DNA of 57,961 bases from Segetibacter koreensis DSM 18137 (GCF_000374045.1 NZ_KB893332.1:1-57961), one strand, 5' to 3'; counted from the first letter of the stretch, positions 28,601 to 37,704 are shown. A program made the numbers and translations. The notes: generated from the letters alone by a model not told the origin.

Positions 28601-29278
28601 ATTTTTTTCAAATCAAAATTTCAAAACTATAAATCGTATGCGACAACTCCTTTTTCTAAAATGTTTACTGCAGAAGAAATGAAAGGAGCATTGAAGTTGC
28701 AGGCAAACTATTTTAGCAATAGCTATATTAGGAATGATGGCAATGGAAAATTTACAATTACTCCACTTCCTTTAAATACTCAGTATTCGTGCATGAATGG
28801 TATGATATCAGAGGATTTTGACCAGGATGGAAACTTGGATGTATTAATGGTCGGCAACGATTATGGAACTGATGTTTCTGTAGGCCGTTATGATGCTTGC
28901 AACGGCTTGATGCTTAGAGGAGATGGCAAGGGCGGATTTTCGTCATTATCAATTGTTCAAAGCGGGTGGTTTGTGCCAGGCGATGCTAAGGCACTTGTAA
29001 AATTGAGAAGTACAAATGGAAAATGTTTGTTGGCCGCAAGTCAGAACAAAAGCAAAATGAAAGTATTTGAGCTAAAAAAAGATGTTAGCTATATACCGCT
29101 AGAACCTTTGGATGTAAAAGCGATAATAACTTATAAAAATGGAAAGAAGCAAAAGCGTGAGCTTTACTACGGCTCGTCATTTTTATCTCAGTCCGGCAGA
29201 TTTATAAACATTGATAAAAACATAAGCAGTGTAGATATTACAGACAGTAAAGGGAAGCGACGACTCATTTCTTTTTGA
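25700..29278 (+). CDS. FG-GAP/VCBS repeat lipoprotein with central ASPIC/UnbV domain (CRTAC1-like)
   Basis: This 1192-residue lipoprotein has lipobox LLLTSC (C19). About fourteen calcium-binding-type repeats of the form DxDxDGxxD are visible (for example DFNNDGLEDVYFTGN, DYDNDGDLDMYLV, DADGDGDLDMYVASGG), the signature of FG-GAP/VCBS beta-propeller blades. They fall in two blocks flanking an ASPIC/UnbV domain at about 530-597 (GLGTWIEVYYGG, SIDIRPHFGLG, VVIKWPGN). The two-propeller plan makes it about twice a classical CRTAC1 protein. It would sit in the envelope as a binding or scaffold protein; activity unknown. It opens a three-gene run with the haem-motif lipoprotein and the haloperoxidase. 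Confidence 0.9.
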   Translation: MKLINKLFGFLFILLLTSCSSKRSLFHLVSSDHSGIHFNNHIVENDSINPIDVTNVYNGGGVGMGDFNNDGLEDVYFTGNLVSNKLYLNKGKFKFEDITKQAGVEGEGRWCRGVSVVDINNDGWLDMYVSATLLHKPEERENLLYINQGADKNGVPHFKELGAEYGLNDTTHSTMAAFFDYDNDGDLDMYLVVNQIVKGDNPAVYRPKLTKGEHPSTGRLYRNDWNASLKHPLFTNVTKEAGVTIEGFGHGVNIADFNKDGWKDIFVTNDFNSNDLLYINNHDGTFTDKASEYFKHTSANGMGQDVIDINNDGLSDVVELDMDPEDNYRKKMMMNANSYQNYQNSEYYKYQYQYVRNSLQLNQGPRVTQNDSIGDPVFSDVGFFSGIAETDWSWTPLVSDFDNDGFRDIIISNGFPKDITDHDFVNFRSHSFNVASKDFTLSQIPQVKLHNYAFHNKGDVTFDNVTTTWGLTTPSFSNGAAYADLDNDGDMDMIVNNINDEAFVYENTLMNKNDSNQHFLSINLVGDSLNRNGLGTWIEVYYGGKQQAYEQSPYRGYLSSIDIRPHFGLGNVSKVDSVVIKWPGNKEQVLRNVAANQTLTVNIKSATKEYNWNRPLFAPNTLFTEITDSLGIHYQHQQKDFVDFNIQKLLPHKFSEYSPALAVGDVDGNGLDDIIAGGAISNSPVALLQKKDGSFLQKNILSNADYSLKQGDDRGVTLFDADGDGDLDMYVASGGYEMNPNSNRYHDVLYVNNGIGDFSIDTAALPKNLTSKSCVRVADYDNDGDLDLFVAGRVEPGHYPKPVSSFIYRNDTKNGIIKFTDVSASAANPLNNIGLVCDAVWTDFNNDGWPDLVLAGEWMPITFIKNNKGSFENITPATNVANKKGWWTSIVPGDFDNDGDVDFIAGNLGLNSFFKATDQYPASIYAKDFDKNGSYDAIPTLYLPSSQQDTTRREYPVHTRDDMTKQLIFFKSKFQNYKSYATTPFSKMFTAEEMKGALKLQANYFSNSYIRNDGNGKFTITPLPLNTQYSCMNGMISEDFDQDGNLDVLMVGNDYGTDVSVGRYDACNGLMLRGDGKGGFSSLSIVQSGWFVPGDAKALVKLRSTNGKCLLAASQNKSKMKVFELKKDVSYIPLEPLDVKAIITYKNGKKQKRELYYGSSFLSQSGRFINIDKNISSVDITDSKGKRRLISF

Positions 29279-29388
29279 TAAACGCTTTACAAAGATGCAT
29301 TATCGATCAACCTTAACTTAATTAAAAACCGCTCTATAAAAGATGGCTGCATTTGAACTTTAAAGTGTTGTTGTTCTAACAAAATGAA

Positions 29389-30975
29389 ATGTGTAAAATC
29401 GAAAGAATTTGTGTTCTCAATAGAATTTTTTTTCTGGTAACATGTTATATTTTACTCCTGTTTAGTTCTTGCAAGAATGAGTATACCAGAAATAAATCTC
29501 ATGCTGAGGTACCACTTGAAAGTATTAAAAAAGGTAAAGAATTAGCTGTAAAATACTGCCAGGCTTGTCATTTGTTACCCGATCCTTCTTTAGTAGATTC
29601 GAAATCGTGGGAAAAAGGTGTATTGCCTCAAATGGGGCCCAGGTTAGGAATATTTCACTTTAATTTTGTAGGTTATCCATCCAGCAAGTATGATCGTGAT
29701 GTAGATAGAAATTTTTATCCTTCTCAGCCGCTTTTGAAAGATGAGGATTGGAAGAATATTGTTAATTATTATTCAGCCACTTCTCCTGACACAATAATAA
29801 TTAGAAAAGATGCTGCTCAAAAAATAAAGACGGATTTGTCATTGTTTTCTGCCATAGTACCTCCGTTCGCTTATTCTACTCCCGCTACCTCGTTTGTGAA
29901 GATAGATGAATCAGATCACCAGCACCGGCTTATAATAAATGATGTTACAAAACAAACCACTTATGTCTTAAATGAGAATCTTGAAAAAATAGATTCAATC
30001 CATACTATGGGACCTGTAGTTGATATTGAAATGAACAAAAACGAATGGTTAGCATGTAATATAGGTATTTTAAATCCTCATAATGGAAAGTATGGGAAAG
30101 CCCAGTATATACGCGTCAATCAAAGCGGTAAATTGCAGGAAGATACTGCCGCTTTGTTTTCTAATTTGGCAAGACCTGTTCAGGTTACCACTGCTGACTT
30201 AAATAACGATGGAAAACCCGATTACATCATTTGTGAGTTCGGTTACTTACAGGGATCATTATCATGGATGGAAAATCTGGGTAATGGTAAGTTTAATAAG
30301 CACGTGCTTAGACCTTTTCCCGGTGCAATAAAATTATACGTTCAGGATTATAACCATGATGGTTTGCCTGATATCTGGGCGTTATTTTCACAAGGTGAAG
30401 AAGGTGTGTTTTTATTTACAAACAAAGGAAAAGGCCAATTTGACCAGAGAGAAGTACTTCGCTTTCCCCCGGTTTATGGTTCTTCTTATTTTGAATTTAA
30501 TGATTTCAATAAAGATGGTTATCCCGATATTGTGTACACATGCGGAGACAATGCTGATTTTTCTACTGTTTTAAAACCTTATCACGGGGTGTATATTTTT
30601 ATGAATGACGGTAAAAATAATTTTAAGCAAAGGTATTTTTACCATATAAATGGTTGTTATAAAGCAATAGCAAGGGATTATGATAACGACGGAGATATTG
30701 ATATTGCAACAATTTCTTACTTTGCTGACTATAAAACGCAACCTGAAGAAGGTTTTGTCTATCTTGAAAATAAAGGTAGGTTAACATTTTCTGCCTCCAG
30801 TTTGCCTCAAACCCAATTGGGAAGATGGCTTACAATGGACGCCGGAGATTTAGACGGAGATGGAAAAATTGATTTGGTATTGGGAAATTTTATTATTGCT
30901 CCCACCATGCTGAAATCGAGCACTGACTGGAGAAAAGGACCTCCTTTTCTTCTATTGAAGAACATTCGGAGATAA
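29389..30975 (+). CDS. Lipoprotein with c-type haem motif fused to FG-GAP/VCBS repeats (first copy)
   Basis: This 528-residue protein has a lipoprotein leader (LLLFSSC, C28). A haem c attachment motif CQACH is at 57-61 (C57, C60, H61), and M82 in LPQMGP is a plausible distal ligand, so residues 45-130 look like a small single-haem cytochrome c domain. The rest contains five DxDxDGxxD-type repeats (DLNNDGKPDYI, DYNHDGLPDIW, DFNKDGYPDIV, DYDNDGDIDIA, DLDGDGKIDLV), predicting one propeller. A close paralogue lies at 37812-39404. The start ATG at 29389 gives the only good leader. Haem binding is predicted from motif only. It lies 110 bp after the ASPIC/UnbV gene and 53 bp before the haloperoxidase. 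Confidence 0.85.
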   Translation: MCKIERICVLNRIFFLVTCYILLLFSSCKNEYTRNKSHAEVPLESIKKGKELAVKYCQACHLLPDPSLVDSKSWEKGVLPQMGPRLGIFHFNFVGYPSSKYDRDVDRNFYPSQPLLKDEDWKNIVNYYSATSPDTIIIRKDAAQKIKTDLSLFSAIVPPFAYSTPATSFVKIDESDHQHRLIINDVTKQTTYVLNENLEKIDSIHTMGPVVDIEMNKNEWLACNIGILNPHNGKYGKAQYIRVNQSGKLQEDTAALFSNLARPVQVTTADLNNDGKPDYIICEFGYLQGSLSWMENLGNGKFNKHVLRPFPGAIKLYVQDYNHDGLPDIWALFSQGEEGVFLFTNKGKGQFDQREVLRFPPVYGSSYFEFNDFNKDGYPDIVYTCGDNADFSTVLKPYHGVYIFMNDGKNNFKQRYFYHINGCYKAIARDYDNDGDIDIATISYFADYKTQPEEGFVYLENKGRLTFSASSLPQTQLGRWLTMDAGDLDGDGKIDLVLGNFIIAPTMLKSSTDWRKGPPFLLLKNIRR

Positions 30976-31028
30976 TTTTATAAATTAAGTTGTACTGAAA
31001 ATAATAATTAATAAAAATAAAAGTTGAA

Positions 31029-32357
31029 ATGAGGAAATTGATTGCTTGTTTATTGATACCTTTTCTATTTGTGGCCTGTGCAAGGAATGAACGTAAAGCT
31101 GATCCAAAGCTTTTGACTGATACAAATCTTCTTCACAACAATATTAAGCAGATAACAGAAGTTATTGTACATGATGTGTTCTCTCCGCCAGTCGCCAGCC
31201 GTATTTATGCTTACACAAATTTAGCTTCTTACGAGGCTATCCGTTTTGCGAGGCCAGGTTATGTTTCTATTGCTGCACAATTAAATGGTGTCGAAAAATT
31301 GCCTGAGCCCGAAAAGAATAAGAAGTATAATTATCTGTTGGCAGCTACTAAGGCCGCTTTTACTGTAGCTGAAAAAATTACTTTTTCTGCAGATACTTTG
31401 GCTAATTACCAAAACAATGTGTACGAAGATTTTAAGTCGTTATTAGATAAAGACACCTACAACCGCTCTATAGCTTTTGGGGAAGAAATAGGAAAGAAGA
31501 TTTTGAAAAGAACTACGATCGATAATTACAAGGAAACAAGGGCAATGGAGAAATTTTTGGGTAGCGATGAACCGGGAAAGTGGCGACCTACCCCCCCCGA
31601 TTACGCTGATGGCGCAGAGCCTTACTGGGCAATGATTAAACCGCTAAAGCTCGATTCTGCAACTCAATTTCAGTGCGCTCCGCCGTATCCTTATAGTGTA
31701 GATAGCAGCAGCAACTTTTTTAAGCAGGCAAAAGAAGTATATAATATAGGAAGAAACCTGTCTGATTCTGAGAAAACGATTGCAAGGTACTGGGATGATA
31801 ATCCCTTTGTAACTGAACATTCAGGGCACTTGATGTATGGTAATAAAAAGATTACGCCTGTTGGTCATTGGATGGGAATAACAGGTATTGCGTGTAAAAT
31901 GAAAAATCTTAACGAAGTGGAAACTGCACAAACATATTTACTTACATCTCTGGCTATTTTTGATGGTTTTATTTCTTGCTGGAAAGTGAAGTACGATACG
32001 CAGGTTGTGCGTCCGGTAACCGTGGTAAATGAATTAATCGATCGCACCTGGCAGCCATTTTTACAAACACCTCCTTTTCCTGAGCATGTCAGCGCTCATA
32101 GCGTAATATCGGCAGCAGCGGCCACAATACTTTCCAAAAGATTTGGTGAGAATTTTCCTTTTCATGACACAAGCGAAATGGAATACATTGGAATGCAACG
32201 CAATTTTTCCTCTTTTATGAATGCATCGTTAGAAGCATCTGTAAGCAGAGTATATGGGGGTATCCATTACATGCATAGCGTAAATGAAGGGGTGGTGTTT
32301 GGTAAGAAGATCGGAGACTATTATAATAACAACTTCAACCTTAAAAATAAGCTTTAG
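31029..32357 (+). CDS. Vanadium-dependent haloperoxidase/PAP2-like lipoprotein
   Basis: This 442-residue protein has lipobox LFVAC (C17). Vanadate/phosphate-pocket motifs are present: K321-x6-R328-P329, S355-A356-H357 (PSGH equivalent, in PEHVSAHS) and S406-R407-x3-G411-x-H413. H413 would bind vanadate directly. The aspartate that usually ends the last motif is replaced by S417. The family includes haloperoxidases, which oxidise halides with H2O2, and acid phosphatases; the PEHVSAHS style is that of the bacterial haloperoxidase-like group. Location should be periplasmic or surface. It is the third gene of the run starting at 25700. Confidence 0.85.
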   Translation: MRKLIACLLIPFLFVACARNERKADPKLLTDTNLLHNNIKQITEVIVHDVFSPPVASRIYAYTNLASYEAIRFARPGYVSIAAQLNGVEKLPEPEKNKKYNYLLAATKAAFTVAEKITFSADTLANYQNNVYEDFKSLLDKDTYNRSIAFGEEIGKKILKRTTIDNYKETRAMEKFLGSDEPGKWRPTPPDYADGAEPYWAMIKPLKLDSATQFQCAPPYPYSVDSSSNFFKQAKEVYNIGRNLSDSEKTIARYWDDNPFVTEHSGHLMYGNKKITPVGHWMGITGIACKMKNLNEVETAQTYLLTSLAIFDGFISCWKVKYDTQVVRPVTVVNELIDRTWQPFLQTPPFPEHVSAHSVISAAAATILSKRFGENFPFHDTSEMEYIGMQRNFSSFMNASLEASVSRVYGGIHYMHSVNEGVVFGKKIGDYYNNNFNLKNKL

Positions 32358-32593
32358 TAGTTTTAAGTGTAATCATTTTATAAGCTTTGTAAGGTAATTT
32401 TCAGAGCTTATAACCTCTCTCATTGCCATAAAAATAAATATAACTGTAGTAGTAAAAGTTTATATCTTTTATATTTCAATGGTAGTAAAGCCTTTATAAA
32501 TGGTATGCAACTAAATTAAATTTCCGGCAAATTTTATTTTTTAATTACGGTGTTGCAACATTATTTTGCGGCTTTATAACCAAATTTTTATCT

Positions 32594-35500
32594 ATGCCAT
32601 TGAAAATTAAACAGTCTGCAGTGCAGTTATGTTTAGCTATTTTCCTTCTATTTATTACTTCTTTCGCGTTTTCACAAACAAGAACAATAACAGGTAAAGT
32701 TGTGGGTCCTGACAATGCTCCTGTTGTAGGTGCATCAGTAACAGTAAACGGTACTAACTCTGGTACTTCAACTGATGCTAATGGAAGCTTTTCTATTTCG
32801 GTTCCAACCGGGAAGAATGCTCTGACTGTTTCATCTGTCGGGTTCGAAACTCAAACCCTGCCATTGAGCAGCAGCAATACAGTTACGGCGGCCTTAAAAA
32901 CAGCTGCTTCTAACCTAAATGAAATTGTGGTAACAGGATATACTTCTCAAAGAAAGAAAGATGTAACAGGTTCTGTTTCTGTAGTGAATGTAGAAGAAAT
33001 GAACAAACAACCAACAGGTCAGGTTGCCAACCAACTGCAAGGTCAGGCAGCCGGGGTAACGGTAATTGGTTCGGGTCAGCCGGGTGAAGAACCTCAAATT
33101 CGTATTCGGGGCATTAACACATTTGGAAACAACACGCCTTTATTTGTAATTGATGGTGTGCCTACTCAAAATATCTCAACGCTTAACCCGAATGATATTG
33201 CGTCTATGCAGGTATTGAAGGATGCGGGTGCGTCGTCGATTTATGGTTCAAGAGCATCAAACGGAGTGGTAATAATCACAACCAAAACGGGCAAGTCGGG
33301 TAAAACGGTCGTTACCTACGATGGCTACTATGGTACGCAAGTGCCTAAAAGCGGAAATGTTTATAATATACTCACACCGCAGGAAATGGCGCAACTTAAA
33401 TTTAATGCGCTTGCAAATTCAGGAACTCCCGTAACTACTGTTAAGCCTGACGCTTTGTATGGTGGAGGAGCAACTCCTGTTTTGCCTGATTATATTTATC
33501 CTACCGGCGCTATGGAAGGTGATCCTAGTGTTGATCTGTCTAAGTATAATGTTAATCCAAACTATAGTACTCCTGCTGAACTTAATAATTTTTACCGTAT
33601 TGTAAGAGCTAATAAAACTGGGACTGATTATTTTCACGAGATTTTTAAATCAGCACCCACACAAAGTCATAACATAGCTGTAAGCGGTGGGAACGAAAAA
33701 GGCAGATACCTGATGTCTTTAAATTACACTAATCAGCAAGGTACTTTGATAAATACTTATTTTAAAAGATATACCCTTCGGGCAAATACACAATTTACTA
33801 TTGCAAAAGGTATTAAAGTAGGTGAAAATCTTGCTTATTCTATTGTAGATAATCCAAGAATTGGTGCATTGTCAGAAGGAAGTGCAATAGGCATGGCTTT
33901 TCGTCAACAACCAATTATTCCTGTTTATGATATAATGGGAAATTATGCAGGTAGTTCAGGGCCCGGCCTTGGTAACGCCAGAAATCCTGTTGCAATTGAG
34001 CAACGTATGCGTGACAACAAAGGGTATGGCAATCGCTTATTTGGTAATGTATATGCTGATGTAGACTTTTTAAGAAACTTTACCTTCCATACTTCTTTTG
34101 GAGGTGAAAGTTATTCAGGCTTCTCCCGTTCTTTTACATATCCTGAGTACGAGAATTCTGAGAATAATTCAGTAAACGCTTATACTGAGAATACTAATTA
34201 CGGTTTCAACTGGACCTGGACAAATACCTTAAATTTTCGCAAGACATTCAATTCTATCCATACTGTTTCTGTTTTGGTTGGTACAGAGGCTTACAATGCT
34301 AATGGGTATAATAACAGTGCGAACACCCAGGGATATTTTTCGTTTGATCCCAACTACACCACTCTTAATACCGGTTCCGGTACAATGAGTCATACCAGTG
34401 GAAGATCAACGCAGGGATTGTGGTCACAGTTCGGCAGGTTGGATTATAGCTTCAAAGACAGGTACTTATTAAGCGGTACCATTCGTCGCGACGGCTCTTC
34501 TTTATTTGTAGATAACCAGTATGGAATATTTCCTGCTGTAACTGCTGCGTGGCGTATTTCTGAAGAAGAATTTATGAAAGATATATCATGGATAAAAGAT
34601 TTAAAAATCCGTGCTGGTTGGGGTGTAATGGGAAATCAACTGAATGTAAATCCTACTAATGGATTTTACACTTATGTATCTGACAGAAGTTCTTCCTATT
34701 ATGATATTGCAGGCACTAATAATAGTTTGCAATCAGGTTTACAGGTTGGTCAAATTCCTAATCCCAGCGCAAAATGGGAAAAAGATGTCAATTCAAATAT
34801 TGGTATAGATGCAACTTTGTTTAAAGGTGTAGTTGATATAACTGCCGATTACTATAAAAAGGATATCCAGGATTTGCTTTTCAATCCTACTTATCCTGGT
34901 ACTGCCGGTACAGGAACAGTGCCTTTTTCAAACGTAGCACAAGTTAAAAACCATGGAATTGATTTGGCTTTAGGTCTTCATACCAATATTACCCATGACC
35001 TTAAATTAAATGCTACTGCTACCTTTACTAATTATCATAATGAGGTCACCAAAGTTGCAGATAACCAAAGCTTTTTCTTCTCAGGAGGTCAAAGACGTTT
35101 TGGAACTAACTTCGTTCGTAATGAGGTAGGACATCCAATTGGGGCTTTTTATGGTTATAAAATAATTGGTTTCTGGAATGATGAGGCAGAAATTGCAGCA
35201 GCAGACCAGGCAGCTCAAAAGTCAACAGGAAATGGCGGAACTACTTATCAGACTGCAGAGGGAGTAGGTCGTTTCCGTTATGCAGATGTAAATGGCGATG
35301 GTATAATCACTGCTGCTGACAGAACTTTTATAGGTAATCCCAATCCTAAATTTACATACGGCTTAAACATAGCACTTGATTATAAAAACTTAGATTTCAG
35401 TATGTTCCTTTATGGTTCCCAGGGAGCAGATATTTGGAATAACGTAAGGTATTGGACAGACTTTTACCCTTCTTTTGCTGGCGCTAAGAGTAAGACAGCC

Positions 35501-35848
35501 TTATATAATTCCTGGACTCCAACTAATCACAATGCTAAAGCTCCAATACAGGAAAATGCAGGAACTTTCAGCACAAACGGAACTGCCAGTTCATATTATA
35601 TTGAAAACGGATCCTATTTACGCGCCAAAAACGTAACATTGGGATATACGTTTCCAAAAAGTCTGTTAGGAAGATATGGTTTTTCAAGTTTTAGAGTTTA
35701 CGTACAGGCAGCCAACTTATTTACAATTACAAAATATAGTGGATTAGATCCCGAAATTAATGGAAATGGCGTAACAGAATTTGGTATTGATGAAGGATCT
35801 TACCCAAGTCAACGTCAGTACTTATTGGGTGTTAATCTTAAATTCTAA
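32594..35848 (+). CDS. SusC/RagA-family TonB-linked outer-membrane protein (third)
   Basis: This 1084-residue protein has a signal peptide (FAFSQTRT, cleavage near residue 27), CarboxypepD_reg-like domain, NEIVVTGY near 109-116, plug with TPLFVIDGV and SNGVVIITTKTG, and a barrel ending LGVNLKF. No STN domain. It is closer to the first SusC than to the second in parts of the barrel (for example MFLYGSQGADIWNNVRYWTD against MILYGSQGNDLINYVRYWTD). It is separated from the haloperoxidase gene by 236 bp, enough for its own promoter, and its SusD follows after 29 bp. Confidence 0.96.
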   Translation: MPLKIKQSAVQLCLAIFLLFITSFAFSQTRTITGKVVGPDNAPVVGASVTVNGTNSGTSTDANGSFSISVPTGKNALTVSSVGFETQTLPLSSSNTVTAALKTAASNLNEIVVTGYTSQRKKDVTGSVSVVNVEEMNKQPTGQVANQLQGQAAGVTVIGSGQPGEEPQIRIRGINTFGNNTPLFVIDGVPTQNISTLNPNDIASMQVLKDAGASSIYGSRASNGVVIITTKTGKSGKTVVTYDGYYGTQVPKSGNVYNILTPQEMAQLKFNALANSGTPVTTVKPDALYGGGATPVLPDYIYPTGAMEGDPSVDLSKYNVNPNYSTPAELNNFYRIVRANKTGTDYFHEIFKSAPTQSHNIAVSGGNEKGRYLMSLNYTNQQGTLINTYFKRYTLRANTQFTIAKGIKVGENLAYSIVDNPRIGALSEGSAIGMAFRQQPIIPVYDIMGNYAGSSGPGLGNARNPVAIEQRMRDNKGYGNRLFGNVYADVDFLRNFTFHTSFGGESYSGFSRSFTYPEYENSENNSVNAYTENTNYGFNWTWTNTLNFRKTFNSIHTVSVLVGTEAYNANGYNNSANTQGYFSFDPNYTTLNTGSGTMSHTSGRSTQGLWSQFGRLDYSFKDRYLLSGTIRRDGSSLFVDNQYGIFPAVTAAWRISEEEFMKDISWIKDLKIRAGWGVMGNQLNVNPTNGFYTYVSDRSSSYYDIAGTNNSLQSGLQVGQIPNPSAKWEKDVNSNIGIDATLFKGVVDITADYYKKDIQDLLFNPTYPGTAGTGTVPFSNVAQVKNHGIDLALGLHTNITHDLKLNATATFTNYHNEVTKVADNQSFFFSGGQRRFGTNFVRNEVGHPIGAFYGYKIIGFWNDEAEIAAADQAAQKSTGNGGTTYQTAEGVGRFRYADVNGDGIITAADRTFIGNPNPKFTYGLNIALDYKNLDFSMFLYGSQGADIWNNVRYWTDFYPSFAGAKSKTALYNSWTPTNHNAKAPIQENAGTFSTNGTASSYYIENGSYLRAKNVTLGYTFPKSLLGRYGFSSFRVYVQAANLFTITKYSGLDPEINGNGVTEFGIDEGSYPSQRQYLLGVNLKF

Positions 35849-35877
35849 TTTTTAATTCGACTATTTAAAAAACGATT

Positions 35878-37683
35878 ATGAAATTTTCACGTTATATATT
35901 ATTAATACTGTTACCGGTATTCATATTTCTGTCTTGCAAAAAAAGTTTCTTAGACCGAGTTCCCCAGGGAGCTTTAAAGGTATCAGATGTAACTTCTGCA
36001 AAAGGGATCAATGATTTATTAATAGGGGCTTATGCCGCATTGGATGGCCAACAAAATATAAATGGAGGCGTAAATAGCCTTGGCGGTGGTAATGCCTGGG
36101 CTAATGCTCCCACTAACTGGCTATGGGGCAGTGTTGCAGGTGCAGAGGCGCATAAAGGAAGCGATGCGGGAGACCAGTCAGCTATGGTGCCTATTGCTAC
36201 TTTCACCGTAGATCCCAGTAATGCTCTTTTGAATGATAGATGGAGAGCTTTATACGAGGGAGTAAACAGGTGTAACAATGTATTGAAATATCTTCCTGCT
36301 GTTACAAATATGTCGAGTGCAAGCAAAACGAAAGCTAAGGCAGAAGCAAGTTTTTTAAGAGGCCATTTTTATTTCGAATTGAAGAAGATGTTTAATATGG
36401 TTCCTTATATAGATGAAAATACTGTTGATTTTAGTTCACTGGCTACTCTTAAGCAACCTAATACTACAGACATTTGGCCAAAGATTGAAGCAGATTTTAC
36501 CTTTGCTTACGACAGCTTACCATCTATTCAAACTGATCTTGGCAGAGTTAATAAATGGGCAGCAGCAGCATACCTTGCCAAAACCTATCTTTTTGAAAAA
36601 AAGTATGCGGAGGCCAAAACGACATTTGATGTCGTTATTACACAAGGTGCTACATCTGGTGGTATCAAATATGACCTTAATCCAAACTATGAAAATAACT
36701 GGAGGCCGGAATTTGAACAATCAAATCCGGAGGCAGTTTTTGATGTTGAAATGGCTGCCAACACCGGTTCTGGATCTATAGCAAATGGCAACCAGGGCGA
36801 TATGTTAAATCATCCTTACGGAGGTAGTCCCTTCGGCTGCTGCGGCTTTTACCAGCCAACGCAGGACTTGGTAAACTCCTTCCGGGTAGATGCAAACGGT
36901 CTTCCTTTTTTAGACACTTATAACCAAAATGCAGTTAAAAGCGACTTGGGAGTTAAATCTGCTGATCCGTTCACTCCAGATGCTGGTCCCTTGGATCCGA
37001 GATTGGATTGGACAGTTGGTAGAAGAGGGCTTCCTTATCACGACTGGGGTATTCATGTAGGGCAGGATTGGATACGTGACCAGAATTATTCAGGCCCTTA
37101 TGCACCGAAGAAATTAATTCCATGGAAAGCTACAGCACCTGTGTATGATGACAGGACCTCCTGGGCTCCCGGAAGCGCAATTAATGTTCACATCATTCGC
37201 TTTGCAGACGTTCTGTTAATGGCTGCAGAGGCGGAAGCACAGCTTGGAAATTTGCCAAATGCACAAGCTTATGTCAACCGCGTTCGAAACAGAATTGCTG
37301 CTCATCCTGAAGCATGGTTATACCAGTATAAAGATAATTCTAACCCCGCTGCCGGATTTTCGTCTACGCTTGCAGCTAATTATAAAATATCTCCTTATCC
37401 TGCAGGATATTTTAGCAGTAAAGATGTTGCCTCAAAAGCAATTTATTTTGAACGGAAAATTGAGTTAGGTACAGAAGGTTACCGGTTTTTTGATCTTTCA
37501 CGCTGGGGTATTGCTGAAAAAACTTTAAATGCAATATTTCAGTACGAATCTCAATTTACCAATGATTTCAAGGGCGCGCATTTCACCGCTAACAAGAATG
37601 AATATTTCCCTATTCCACAAAGCCAGATCGACCTGACAAGCCAAAATGGACAACAAACCTTAACACAGAATCCAGGATACTAA
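35878..37683 (+). CDS. SusD/RagB-family nutrient-binding outer-membrane lipoprotein (third)
   Basis: This 601-residue lipoprotein has lipobox VFIFLSC (C20) followed by KKSFLDRVPQG. The TPR-like region includes ASFLRGHFYFELKKMFNMV, and the C-terminus has FERKIELGTEGYRFFDLSRWG and NEYFPIPQ. Adjacent cysteines C321-C322 lie in GCCGFYQPT, as in the other two SusD proteins. A long perfect terminator follows 21 bp after the stop. Confidence 0.95.
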   Translation: MKFSRYILLILLPVFIFLSCKKSFLDRVPQGALKVSDVTSAKGINDLLIGAYAALDGQQNINGGVNSLGGGNAWANAPTNWLWGSVAGAEAHKGSDAGDQSAMVPIATFTVDPSNALLNDRWRALYEGVNRCNNVLKYLPAVTNMSSASKTKAKAEASFLRGHFYFELKKMFNMVPYIDENTVDFSSLATLKQPNTTDIWPKIEADFTFAYDSLPSIQTDLGRVNKWAAAAYLAKTYLFEKKYAEAKTTFDVVITQGATSGGIKYDLNPNYENNWRPEFEQSNPEAVFDVEMAANTGSGSIANGNQGDMLNHPYGGSPFGCCGFYQPTQDLVNSFRVDANGLPFLDTYNQNAVKSDLGVKSADPFTPDAGPLDPRLDWTVGRRGLPYHDWGIHVGQDWIRDQNYSGPYAPKKLIPWKATAPVYDDRTSWAPGSAINVHIIRFADVLLMAAEAEAQLGNLPNAQAYVNRVRNRIAAHPEAWLYQYKDNSNPAAGFSSTLAANYKISPYPAGYFSSKDVASKAIYFERKIELGTEGYRFFDLSRWGIAEKTLNAIFQYESQFTNDFKGAHFTANKNEYFPIPQSQIDLTSQNGQQTLTQNPGY

Positions 37684-37704
37684 TAGGTTTATTGTATTTT
37701 ACTT

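Noticed and set aside
25700-29278. Reading the repeated DxDxDG motifs as EF-hand calcium sensors
   Set aside because: Repeat spacing, the trailing hydrophobic strand and the ASPIC/UnbV domain fit FG-GAP/VCBS propeller blades, not paired helix-loop-helix EF-hands.
32379-32412. TATAAGCT/AGCTTATA inverted repeat after the haloperoxidase gene
   Set aside because: Eight AT-rich base pairs with a long loop and no T-tract; too weak to call a terminator.
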